From the NCBI GenBank assembly GCA_019116365.1, contig DXBT01000007.1, positions 62,001-126,000 on the forward strand: DNA of 64,000 nt, written 5' to 3'. Made by a program: the position numbers and the translations under genes. The stretch is from Barnesiella merdipullorum (GTDB lineage: Bacteria > Bacteroidota > Bacteroidia > Bacteroidales > Barnesiellaceae). A model generated the notes under the pieces. The model saw nothing but the letters and a program-made list of their open reading frames with translations. It was not told where the DNA came from and ran no database searches. This document shows, one piece after another, positions 18,418 through 25,303 of the stretch (positions within the stretch are counted from its first letter, which is position 1; each line of letters begins with the position of its first letter).

Positions 18418-18430
18418 TCACTAATAGTGA
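18418..18430. promoter_or_regulatory. Palindromic candidate operator TCACTAATAGTGA
   Basis: Perfect 6+1+6 palindrome placed 3 bases upstream of the receptor's -33 element and 10 bases after the zupT stop codon. The position is typical of a regulator site. Which protein binds is unknown; a Zur/Fur/DtxR-type metalloregulator is an inference from the gene content. Confidence 0.5.
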
Positions 18431-18440
18431 TTTTTCTCCT

Positions 18441-19235
18441 TTACAGGAAGAGCAGCAGGCTGAAGGCCATCACTGCCATGCCGGTAATGACACCGCCTAT
18501 GCCGTAGTGGTGATGGCCATACTTCTCGGCGCCGGGCAATAGCTCGTCGAACGAGATGAAGACCATGATGCCCGAGACAAAAGCCAGCAGCAGGGCGTGG
18601 ATGAGGGGTGTCCAGAAGGGGAGCAGAAAGAGGAATCCGATGAGGGCTCCCACCGGTTCGGCCATACCCGAGAGTAGCGAGTACCAAAAGGCCTTTTTGC
18701 GGCTGCCGGTTGCCTGGTAAATGGGTACCGACACGGCAATGCCTTCGGGTATGTTGTGAATGGCGATGGCCACGACAATGGGGATGGCAATGTCGAGGTT
18801 GCCCAGGGCCGAGGCAAAGGTGGCGAGTCCCTCGGGGAAGTTGTGTATGCCTATGGCCAGGGCCATGAGCACACCGGTGCGTTGTAGCCGTTGCTGGTTC
18901 GAGAGCTCTTCGACCCGGTGAACCTCGTGCGGGTTCTCATCCTCGGGGATGAGGAAGTCGATGAGGGCGATAAACGAGGTGCCGGCAAAGAAGGCCAACA
19001 ACATGTAGATGTGGGCCATGCGCGGGCTCAACTGCTCGCCCAGCATGCCCAGGGCCTCGGGCATCAGCTCCATGAACGAGATATAGATCATCACACCGGC
19101 CGAGAAACCCAGGGCGGCCGAGAGAAACTTGGTGTTGGTGCGCTTGGCAAAAAAGGCGATGAGGCTCCCCACACCGGTCGAGAGGCCGGCTATCATCGTG
19201 AGCAGGAAGGCCAGGAGAATCGCATCAGTTTCCAT
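18441..19235 (-). CDS. zupT: ZIP-family divalent metal importer (ZupT-like)
   Basis: 264 aa, eight predicted membrane helices, with the ZIP signature residues in helices IV and V: HNFPEGLATFASAL (about 153-166) and HNIPEGIAVSVPIY. A Glu/His-containing cytoplasmic loop (EDENPHEVHRVEELSNQQ) follows helix III. ZupT imports zinc and, less specifically, other divalent metals across the inner membrane. Length matches the family (about 260 aa). With the TonB receptor just downstream it makes a plausible two-membrane metal uptake route, though the genes have separate promoters. Confidence 0.92.
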   Translation of the reverse strand: METDAILLAFLLTMIAGLSTGVGSLIAFFAKRTNTKFLSAALGFSAGVMIYISFMELMPEALGMLGEQLSPRMAHIYMLLAFFAGTSFIALIDFLIPEDENPHEVHRVEELSNQQRLQRTGVLMALAIGIHNFPEGLATFASALGNLDIAIPIVVAIAIHNIPEGIAVSVPIYQATGSRKKAFWYSLLSGMAEPVGALIGFLFLLPFWTPLIHALLLAFVSGIMVFISFDELLPGAEKYGHHHYGIGGVITGMAVMAFSLLLFL

Positions 19236-19322
19236 AAGATTGCAATCTAACTAAAAGATATGAGGGGAAAATATCGTCCCCGGGCCCGACGAGCGGGATG
19301 GGACCTGTTCCCGGTTCGAGGG

Positions 19323-19354
19323 CAAATGTAATGGAATAAAAAACTTTATGACAA
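19323..19354 (-). promoter_or_regulatory. Promoter of zupT
   Basis: Minus strand TTG (19354-19352), 21 bases, then TACATTTG (19330-19323), a full match to TAnnTTTG. The predicted leader is about 80 bases. Confidence 0.65.
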
Positions 19355-19393
19355 GAATCGAATAATAAAAATAACAAAAAAGAACAAGATATG

Positions 19394-19426
19394 TTAGGAA
19401 CAAACCGTGGGCTCTGTGTATCTTTA
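19394..19426 (+). promoter_or_regulatory. Promoter of the ECF sigma operon
   Basis: TTAG (19394-19397), 21 bases, TATCTTTA (19419-19426, 7/8 match). Its position excludes the upstream in-frame start at 19407 and supports the ATG at 19446. Confidence 0.5.
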
Positions 19427-19445
19427 TACCCGCAAAGCAGAGATT

Positions 19446-19997
19446 ATGCAAGAATATAACGAAGATATTGTCGTCGAGCAGTTGCAAAACCCGGCCACGG
19501 TGCGGCAGGCCTTTGCCCAGGTGGTGGCGCAGTACAGCAAGCCGCTGTACTGGCAGATACGGAAGATGGTGCTCTCGCACGACGACGCCAACGATTTATT
19601 GCAGAATACCTTTTTGAAGGCGTGGGGCAGCATCGAGTACTTCAGGGGCGATGCCAAGCTATCGACCTGGCTCTATCGCATTGCCGTGAACGAGACCCTC
19701 ACCTTCCTGGCCAAGGAGCGCGAGCAGCGTAATCTCAAGGCCGACGATGCCGACAGCTTCCTGCTGCTCAATATCGAGAGCGACGAGTTTTTCGATGGCG
19801 ACCGGGCTCAGCGGCTTTTGCAGGAGGCCATCGTGCAACTGCCCGAGAAGCAGCGCCTGGTCTTCAACATGCGTTACTTCGACGAGATGAAGTATGAGGA
19901 GATGTCGGAGATTATGGGTACCTCGGTGGGTGCATTGAAAGCCTCGTATCACCATGCCGCCAAAAAAATAGAAGAATATCTGCAAGCACACATTTAA
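19446..19997 (+). CDS. ECF-type RNA polymerase sigma factor
   Basis: 183 aa. Region 2 is clear (VVAQYSKPLYWQIRKMVLSH, DDANDLLQNTFLKAWGSIEYF, DAKLSTWLYRIAVNETLTFL) and region 4 follows (LPEKQRLVFNMRYFDEMKYEEM, SEIMGTSVGALKASYHHAAKK). The start at 19446 is preferred because the upstream candidate lies inside the promoter. It is followed 43 bases later by a small membrane protein and then a Spy-like periplasmic protein, an arrangement that suggests envelope-stress control, with the membrane protein as anti-sigma candidate. The stimulus is unknown. Confidence 0.93.
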   Translation: MQEYNEDIVVEQLQNPATVRQAFAQVVAQYSKPLYWQIRKMVLSHDDANDLLQNTFLKAWGSIEYFRGDAKLSTWLYRIAVNETLTFLAKEREQRNLKADDADSFLLLNIESDEFFDGDRAQRLLQEAIVQLPEKQRLVFNMRYFDEMKYEEMSEIMGTSVGALKASYHHAAKKIEEYLQAHI

Positions 19998-20040
19998 ACC
20001 TTTTCATTCAATTCGCGTCTAACAAACAAAAGGTGTAGCT

Positions 20041-20409
20041 ATGGAAAAGAAGACTCCCCTATTAGATGAGATCGGCCGTAAACACGGTATGAAGGTCCCC
20101 GAGGACTATTTTGCCGATTTCACCGAGAAGATGGTCGATAGCCTGCCCGAGCGGGAAATCCCGTTGCCCGAGCAGCCTACGTTGTGGCTCAGGGTAAGGC
20201 CGTGGGTCTATATGGCTGCCATGTTTGCGGGCGTATGGCTCATGATGAAGATGTTTACCGGTATATTCTCGGTCGAGAAAGGCGAGACTCCCCAGGTGGA
20301 GATGACGGCCTCGGCTCCCGAAGAGAGCACGGTCGAAGATGAATGGATTGCCCACTATGTCGATGATTACACGGCATATGAAATGTTATATACCGAGGGC
20401 GATTATTAA
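20041..20409 (+). CDS. Small single-pass membrane protein, candidate anti-sigma factor
   Basis: 122 aa. Residues 1-55 form a hydrophilic, likely cytoplasmic part (KKTPLLDEIGRKHGMKVPEDYF). One membrane helix follows (about 58-78: VYMAAMFAGVWLMMKMFTGI), then a short acidic outer part (STVEDEWIAHYVDDYTAYE). It contains no cysteine, so it lacks the zinc anti-sigma (HxxxCxxC) motif. An anti-sigma role is inferred purely from its place between the sigma factor and a Spy-like protein. Confidence 0.75.
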   Translation: MEKKTPLLDEIGRKHGMKVPEDYFADFTEKMVDSLPEREIPLPEQPTLWLRVRPWVYMAAMFAGVWLMMKMFTGIFSVEKGETPQVEMTASAPEESTVEDEWIAHYVDDYTAYEMLYTEGDY

Positions 20410-20432
20410 ACAATTATGGACGAGAGATGGTT

Positions 20433-20927
20433 ATGAAAAAAGTAATTTTAGTATTGTGGGTAATCGTGTTGAGCGGAATGCCGGTGTCGCTGGTGGCACA
20501 AAACAAAGCGGGTGCCGAAACCCAAGAGCAACGCAAGGCAAAATATGAGCAGTTCTGCCAGTTCCGTCGCGATTACATGAAGGAGCAGATGAAACTCACC
20601 GAGCAGGAGGCCAAACAGTTCTTCCCCCTGTATGAAGAGCTGGAGTCGAAGAAGTGGAAAATCGACAAGGAGGCTCGCGACTTTGCCCGCAAGGTAGCGC
20701 ACTCGAAGAGCACGGTATCGGATACCGAGTATGAAAAGGCCGCACAGGCTCTGCTCGAGAAAGATGAGAAGATGGCGCAACTCGACCGCGAGTATTACAA
20801 CAAATTCAAGACTTTCTTGTCGAGCGAGAAGATGTTCAAGTTCAAGAACGCTCAAATGAAATTTCCGCGGGCCATGATGAAGTGGCACGGTGGAAAGAAC
20901 GCCAAGCATAAGGGCCGGGGCAAATAA
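20433..20927 (+). CDS. Spy/CpxP-like periplasmic helical protein
   Basis: About 164 aa from the ATG at 20433 (an ATG two codons upstream is also possible). Signal peptide (KKVILVLWVIVLSGMPVSLVAQ), then an almost all-helical, charge-rich body: FRRDYMKEQMKLTEQEAKQF is an LTxxQ-like segment of the Spy/CpxP type. The C-terminus is basic (KWHGGKNAKHKGRGK). Spy-like proteins act as periplasmic chaperones or stress sensors. It is the third gene of the ECF sigma operon and ends just before a strong hairpin. Confidence 0.75.
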   Translation: MKKVILVLWVIVLSGMPVSLVAQNKAGAETQEQRKAKYEQFCQFRRDYMKEQMKLTEQEAKQFFPLYEELESKKWKIDKEARDFARKVAHSKSTVSDTEYEKAAQALLEKDEKMAQLDREYYNKFKTFLSSEKMFKFKNAQMKFPRAMMKWHGGKNAKHKGRGK

Positions 20928-20959
20928 CCATTTGGAGCCGGTCAGTTTAAATTAAAAAG

Positions 20960-21009
20960 GAAACGGAAGAGGGATTCCCGCTGCCAGGTGGGAATCCCTC
21001 TTCCGTTTC
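20960..21009. terminator. 20-bp perfect stem-loop terminator after the sigma operon
   Basis: GAAACGGAAGAGGGATTCCC pairs without a mismatch with the arm at 20990-21009; the loop is 10 bases. No T-run follows on the plus strand, although an A-rich run precedes it (a U-tail for the minus strand). Such long stems without U-tails are frequent in Bacteroidota. Confidence 0.75.
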
Positions 21010-21119
21010 GTATATACGGTCCAAGAACAGGATGAGAGTGAGTCTCGCCAGTCCGTTGCAGGTGGTGTGTAAAAATGGTTTCGAGCCGGCAAACAAAACG
21101 GGCAGGGACTTGTTTTATG

Positions 21120-21410
21120 GGATGCAAGCGATGTCATAATCGCTTGTCGGAGAGGGGAACATGCTCTTTTCCCGGTTCGAAGTCCTGGGGGTGCCCGGGC
21201 ACGACCCGGCTACGGTTCCTCCGTCGAGGGTTTTCGCTCCCCTCGGTCACACCCCGTCAAAAGTCCTCTCCCGTGAACCTTTCTGCACCGTGAGGTGTTT
21301 TCTATATATACTGTGTTATGTGTGTGATAGCGGAGGAACCGTAACTACCGACGGCTGCGATTCCCCCGCTTTATTGTGTCCCCGGGTAACTGTCGAGTAG
21401 CGGGGTGTGC
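21120..21410. other. GC-rich non-coding stretch with nested inverted repeats
   Basis: No convincing coding frame lies between the sigma operon terminator and mntP. The stretch holds CAAGCGAT/ATCGCTTG (21125-21146), the palindrome GTGCCCGGGCAC (21191-21202), a 13-bp inverted repeat TACGGTTCCTCCG (21211-21223) with CGGAGGAACCGTA (21331-21343) that encloses a CGAGGG/CCCTCG hairpin, and CCCCGCT/AGCGGGG (about 21365-21405). It could be a structured RNA or the remnant of a mobile element. It matches no RNA family that I can recognise by eye. Confidence 0.4.
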
Positions 21411-21480
21411 ATCGTTTTACAATCTCTCGGGCTTCCGGCAAGTGGGATGAGGGCGAGCGCAAATTGTTCAGGCGTGAGTG

Positions 21481-21510
21481 TTGGGCAAGCCGGGAACTTT
21501 TGTACCTTTG
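21481..21510 (+). promoter_or_regulatory. Promoter of the mntP operon
   Basis: TTG (21481-21483), 19 bases, TACCTTTG (21503-21510, full match). The leader would be only about 20 bases, which leaves no room for a manganese riboswitch and supports the GTG start at 21537. Confidence 0.7.
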
Positions 21511-21536
21511 TACCCAAACAATAATCGAAATAACTT

Positions 21537-22103
21537 GTGTCGCTATTAGCTCTTTTTGTTTTGGCGGTGGGGCTGTGTATGGACAGTTTTGCCGTATCAC
21601 TTACCTCGGGTGTGCTGCTGAAGCCCTTCAAGTGGTCGCGCGTGTTGAAGATTGCCTGTTTCATGGCCCTGTTTCAAGGGGCGATGCCACTCATCGGCTG
21701 GAGTCTGGGTATCGGGTTCAAGAGCTATATCGAGGCGTATGACCACTGGGTAGCCTTCGGGGTGTTGCTTTTCCTGGGCGCCAAGATGATTTGGGAGGGG
21801 TGGCCCCGCAAGAACGAGGAGGAGCCCTGCTGCATGGACCCTTCGGACACGCGTACGCTCGTGGGGCTGTCGCTGGCCACGAGCATCGATGCGCTGGCGG
21901 TGGGTATCTCGTTTGCCTTCCTCAACATGTCGATGCTGCTCCCCACGGTTGTCATTGCCGGTGTCACCTTTCTGTTTTCGGTGGCCGGTCTGTGGGTGGG
22001 TCGCCAGTTCGGGCGCCACATTCACCACTATGCCGAGGTGCTGGGTGGGGTGATTCTCATCGGTCTCGGGGTGAAAATTCTGTTGGAACATATCTATTTT
22101 TAA
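21537..22103 (+). CDS. mntP: Manganese efflux pump MntP
   Basis: 188 aa from a GTG start (no ATG fits between promoter and first helix). Two repeated three-helix halves carry the family's paired aspartate motifs: GLCMDSFAVSLTSGV (about 12-26) and LATSIDALAVGISFAF (about 109-124). MntP exports Mn2+ across the inner membrane. Length is close to the E. coli protein (188). It heads a three-gene operon with apbE 9 bases downstream. Confidence 0.93.
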   Translation: MSLLALFVLAVGLCMDSFAVSLTSGVLLKPFKWSRVLKIACFMALFQGAMPLIGWSLGIGFKSYIEAYDHWVAFGVLLFLGAKMIWEGWPRKNEEEPCCMDPSDTRTLVGLSLATSIDALAVGISFAFLNMSMLLPTVVIAGVTFLFSVAGLWVGRQFGRHIHHYAEVLGGVILIGLGVKILLEHIYF

Positions 22104-22112
22104 GAGACGGTT

Positions 22113-23138
22113 ATGGATAGACGATATGCACGTTCGTGGGTAGCCGTGGTGCTTTTTCTGGTGGTCTTTTTTGTCGCCAGCACCATGCGCCGTTGCGACA
22201 AGGTGACTTACCAGTATGACGAGGGTCTCATCTTTGGTACCCTCTATCACATCACGTATAAATCGGACGAGTCGTTGGCCGAAGAGATTAAGCAGCAGTT
22301 GCTGCGGTTCGACGGCTCGCTGTCGCCCTTCAACGACACGTCGCTCATCACGCGGGTGAACCGGGGCGAACCGATCGAGACCGATGCGTGGTTCGAACGT
22401 GTGTTTGCCGCCTCGCAGCAGGTCTATCGCCGCACGGGCGGAGCTTTCGACCCCACGGTATCGCCGCTGGTCAATGCCTGGGGATTCGGGTTCAAGCAGG
22501 GGATATTCCCCGATTCGACTCAGGTCGATAGCCTGCTCTCTCACGTGGGGATGGACAAACTCTCGCTCAAGAATCACCATGTGGTCAAGAGCGACTCGGC
22601 CGTTACGCTCAACTTCTCGGCTATTGCCAAGGGTTATGCCTGTGATGTGATAGGTCAGCTGCTTGCCGACCGTGGCATCGACGACTATATGGTCGAGATC
22701 GGTGGCGAGGTGGTGGTGCGCGGCCGCAATTCCGAGGGGAAACCCTGGCGGGTGGGGGTGAACCGTCCTACGATCGAAGGGGGCGAAGCGGGTACCATCG
22801 AAGAGGTATTGCAGATGAGCGAGGGTGGCCTGGCCACCTCGGGCAACTATCGTAACTATCGCGTGGTCGATGGCAAACGCATTGCCCACACCATAGACCC
22901 GGTGACGGGCTATCCCGTGCAGCACTCGTTGTTGAGTGCTACGGTGTTGGCTCCCGACTGTATGACGGCCGACGCCTATGCCACGGCCTTCATGGTAATG
23001 GGGCTTGAGCGTAGCCGGGTATTGGTCGATTCGCTGCCGGGGGTAGAGGCGCTCTTCCTCTACCAGAACCCTACCGATACGGCTCGTATCGACTGCTGGG
23101 TGACTCCCGGTATGCAGAAACTGATTGTGAAGAGATAG
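22113..23138 (+). CDS. apbE: FAD:protein FMN transferase ApbE
   Basis: 341 aa with one N-terminal membrane anchor (WVAVVLFLVVFFVAS). Typical ApbE motifs are present: GTLYHITY, a LSPFNDTSLITRVN segment, GGAFDPTVSPLVNAWGFG, LNFSAIAKGYACDVIGQLL, MVEIGGEVVVRG, ATSGNYRNYRVVDGKRIAHTI and DPVTGYPVQ, with the C-terminal MTADAYATAFMVMG. It covalently attaches FMN to threonines in electron-transport subunits such as Nqr and Rnf. It sits in the mntP operon; ApbE uses Mg2+, so the link with a Mn pump may be chance. Confidence 0.95.
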   Translation: MDRRYARSWVAVVLFLVVFFVASTMRRCDKVTYQYDEGLIFGTLYHITYKSDESLAEEIKQQLLRFDGSLSPFNDTSLITRVNRGEPIETDAWFERVFAASQQVYRRTGGAFDPTVSPLVNAWGFGFKQGIFPDSTQVDSLLSHVGMDKLSLKNHHVVKSDSAVTLNFSAIAKGYACDVIGQLLADRGIDDYMVEIGGEVVVRGRNSEGKPWRVGVNRPTIEGGEAGTIEEVLQMSEGGLATSGNYRNYRVVDGKRIAHTIDPVTGYPVQHSLLSATVLAPDCMTADAYATAFMVMGLERSRVLVDSLPGVEALFLYQNPTDTARIDCWVTPGMQKLIVKR

Positions 23139-23167
23139 AACAAACCCGATAGTAAACCGTGATTGTC

Positions 23168-23614
23168 ATGAAACGATTCTGGAGTGAGGTACCGGCGCTG
23201 TTTTTCCTGCTCGCCGCATGGGTTGTAGGTGTGTGGATTCAGTTCGACAATCGGGCCGAAGTGCCCCTGCACTTTAACGCCCAGGGCGAAGTGGATCGCT
23301 GGGGCGATGCCTCGACCGCACTCTTGTTGCCTGCAATAGCCCTGGTGCTGTATGGGCTGCTCACCTGGTTGCAGCGTCACCCCAAGTGGTGCAACTATCC
23401 GGTCGAGATAACCGATGCGAACCGTGAGCCGGTCTATCGCCAGATGTCGCATATCGTTGGCCGCATCAAGACTTTGGTCATGTGTCTCTTCCTCTATATT
23501 ACAATGGGTGTGGCGCAGATGGTGGCTGTCAGCCTCTTTCTGATTCTGATTTTTGCTTTGGCTATTCTTCTCATCATCGTGGCCGGCTGGATGACGATGG
23601 GCAAAGAGAGGTGA
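23168..23614 (+). CDS. DUF1648 (SdpI-like) membrane protein
   Basis: About 148 aa from the ATG at 23168; a GTG three codons upstream is in frame but less likely. The DUF1648 signature VPLHFNAQGEVDRWGD lies at about residues 32-47. About four membrane helices are predicted, two before and two after a cytoplasmic loop. The domain is named for the SdpI immunity family, but most members have no known function. It is the last gene of the mntP-apbE operon. Confidence 0.8.
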   Translation: MKRFWSEVPALFFLLAAWVVGVWIQFDNRAEVPLHFNAQGEVDRWGDASTALLLPAIALVLYGLLTWLQRHPKWCNYPVEITDANREPVYRQMSHIVGRIKTLVMCLFLYITMGVAQMVAVSLFLILIFALAILLIIVAGWMTMGKER

Positions 23615-23642
23615 AGCGAAGGTGGGTTACACTTCGTTTCAC
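23611..23642. terminator. Hairpin between DUF1648 gene and ansA
   Basis: GTGAAGCGAAG pairs with CTTCGTTTCAC (11 bp with one G-U pair), overlapping the DUF1648 stop codon. It separates two convergent genes. Confidence 0.55.
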
Positions 23643-23676
23643 ACGTATATTCATCCCGATAAAACAGAATTGCTTT

Positions 23677-24723
23677 TTAGTTGTGCAGCGTGAGGGTAAT
23701 CTCGCCGCTGAGCGAACAGTTCATGTTCTCCTTGACCACTTTCGAGGGGTACTTGTGCCCGAAGAGGAACATGAGTTTGGTGAGTACGGCCTCGGTCGTG
23801 CTGTCGTATCCGCTCACCACGCCGGCGTTCTCGAGCTTGCTGCCCGTGCCGTAGCGGCTCATCTGCACGGTGCCGCCCATGCACTGGCTCACATTGACAA
23901 TGACGATGCCTTTGTCCACCGCCTCTTTGAGCAGGTTGAGGAACCACTCCTTGACCGGAGCATTGCCCGAGCCGAAGGTTTCGAGCACCACCCCTTTCAG
24001 TCCCGGAATCTCCAGGATGGAGCGCACGGTCTGTTCCGAGATGCCGGGGAATAGTTTCAGTACCACGATGTTGGTATTCATCAGGTAGTGGGGGCGCAGC
24101 GGTTTGTGGGTGACGCGGGCGATCTGGTTCTCGTCGTAGTGGATGTGCACGCCTACCTGGGCCAGCGGCGGGTAGTTGGTCGATACGAAGGCATTGAAAC
24201 TCTCGGCGCTGATTTTGGTGGTGCGGTTGCCGCGCAACAGGTGGTTGCCGAAGAAGATGCACACCTCGGGTACCAGTGGTTCGCCGGCACTGTTTTTGGC
24301 GGCGGCGATTTCGATGGCGGTGATAAGATTCTCTTTACCGTCGGTGCGCAGCATGCCGATGGGCAGTTGCGAGCCGGTGAGGATAACGGGCTTGTTGAGG
24401 TTCTCGAGCATGAAGCTCAGGGCCGAAGCCGTGTAGGCCATTGTGTCGGTACCGTGCAGCACGACAAAGCCGTCGAACAGGTCGTAGTTGTCGGCAATGA
24501 TGTGTACGAGTTTTACCCACGAGTCGGGTTCTATTTCGGAGGAATCGATGGGGGGTTCGAATTGCACGGTCGAGATGGAGAATCCGAGTTGTCGCAACTC
24601 GGGTACTTTGTCGAGGAGATGGTGAAAGTTGAACGGTTCGAGACTTCCCGTCTTGCTGTTCTCTACCATTCCGATGGTGCCACCGGTGTAGATGATAAGA
24701 ACCGATGTTATATTTTCAGACAT
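23677..24723 (-). CDS. ansA: Type I (cytoplasmic) L-asparaginase
   Basis: 348 aa from the ATG at 24723 (MSENITSVLI); the frame continues upstream but into the promoter region. The two catalytic threonine motifs are IYTGGTIGM (residues 11-19) and VLHGTDTMAYTASAL. There is no signal peptide, which fits the cytoplasmic type I enzyme that converts asparagine to aspartate and ammonia. Asparaginase here feeds aspartate next to the aspartate-family pathway genes, although it is transcribed separately. Confidence 0.93.
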   Translation of the reverse strand: MSENITSVLIIYTGGTIGMVENSKTGSLEPFNFHHLLDKVPELRQLGFSISTVQFEPPIDSSEIEPDSWVKLVHIIADNYDLFDGFVVLHGTDTMAYTASALSFMLENLNKPVILTGSQLPIGMLRTDGKENLITAIEIAAAKNSAGEPLVPEVCIFFGNHLLRGNRTTKISAESFNAFVSTNYPPLAQVGVHIHYDENQIARVTHKPLRPHYLMNTNIVVLKLFPGISEQTVRSILEIPGLKGVVLETFGSGNAPVKEWFLNLLKEAVDKGIVIVNVSQCMGGTVQMSRYGTGSKLENAGVVSGYDSTTEAVLTKLMFLFGHKYPSKVVKENMNCSLSGEITLTLHN

Positions 24724-24814
24724 ACACAATGGTTTTACAAAGTGGGGACAGGAGAGTGCCGGGATGTTCCCGATGCGATGCTGCTCCACGCTTGGAATCT
24801 CCTGTTTGGCTCTA

Positions 24815-24822
24815 CAAAAATA
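24815..24822 (-). promoter_or_regulatory. -7 element of ansA
   Basis: Minus-strand TATTTTTG, a full TAnnTTTG match, about 90 bases upstream of the start. No clear -33 is seen. Confidence 0.45.
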
Positions 24823-25013
24823 GTCATTTGCGGGAGAAAATAACATTTTGCCGGGAAAAAACTTTGCGACTCTTTTCTCCCCGGTATCTTCTGTGGCAAA
24901 ACGACAATTTCAAAATGCTGTTTAAATTCCCTCTGAAAATATAAAATTGTAAAAGAAATGGGAATCTTATAAATCATTTTGCGATTAATCTGCTGGAAAA
25001 ATAAAAAAAAGAT

Positions 25014-25021
25014 TACTTTTG
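25014..25021 (+). promoter_or_regulatory. -7 element of the thr operon
   Basis: TACTTTTG, a full match to TAnnTTTG; the -33 is weak. It gives a leader RNA of about 280 bases before thrA that contains the leader peptide and the hairpins listed below. Confidence 0.6.
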
Positions 25022-25107
25022 CAAAACAAGAGATGTTTTTAATAATATCTGGCAGACCTCTCGCTGTCGGTGGCAGCCGAGGGTAGGCCCCCGAAAGAGA
25101 CAACACC

Positions 25108-25170
25108 ATGATCGAACTACTGCATATACTACTCGGTAATTGCATGACTGCAACAGGTACCACCCCTTAG
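25108..25170 (+). CDS. Threonine operon leader peptide (20 aa)
   Basis: The short frame starts MIELLHILLGN and ends CMTATGTTP before TAG at 25168. Four threonine codons (ACT, ACA, ACC, ACC) lie in the last eight codons, and the frame also has Ile, Leu and Met codons. Its end overlaps the left arm of a rho-independent terminator directly upstream of thrA. That is the classic layout of ribosome-mediated attenuation of threonine genes. Translation itself is not proven and the ribosome-binding site is not strong. Confidence 0.7.
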   Translation: MIELLHILLGNCMTATGTTP

Positions 25171-25191
25171 GGGGGAGGATGTTGCTTTTTT
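25150..25191 (+). terminator. Attenuator terminator of the thr operon
   Basis: GCAACA (25150-25155) pairs with TGTTGC (25180-25185) and CCCC with GGGG around a TTA loop, followed by six T. The left arm lies inside the leader peptide's threonine codons and the stop codon is in the loop, so a ribosome stalled for threonine would block the hairpin. Confidence 0.75.
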
Positions 25192-25200
25192 GTTTCGATA

Positions 25201-25225
25201 GATATCGTTTCGATATCGTTTTTTT
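25201..25225 (+). terminator. Second hairpin with T-run in the thr leader
   Basis: GATATCG pairs with CGATATC (7 bp, TTT loop), followed by GTTTTTTT. It may be a backup terminator in tandem with the attenuator. It is AT-rich and weaker than the first. Confidence 0.5.
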
Positions 25226-25303
25226 CAACCAATTTTTTTGAACGGGTGTAGCTCGCTTTTCCCAAGGAGGGGGGCGAGGCTGTGCCGATAGAATAGTGCA
25301 GAT

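Noticed and set aside
21170..21200. tRNA-like T-arm (GGTTCGAAGTCC) before mntP
   Set aside because: No matching acceptor, D-arm or anticodon arm could be built around it.
21483..21536. Manganese riboswitch (yybP-ykoY type) before mntP
   Set aside because: The promoter leaves a leader of only about 20 bases, too short for that structure.
21597..22925. 442-codon minus-strand frame opposite mntP and apbE
   Set aside because: Shadow of well-supported plus-strand genes with low-complexity His/Arg-rich translation.
24724..24846. 41-residue N-terminal extension of asparaginase
   Set aside because: It covers the -7 element and has no family similarity; the MSENI start gives the usual length.
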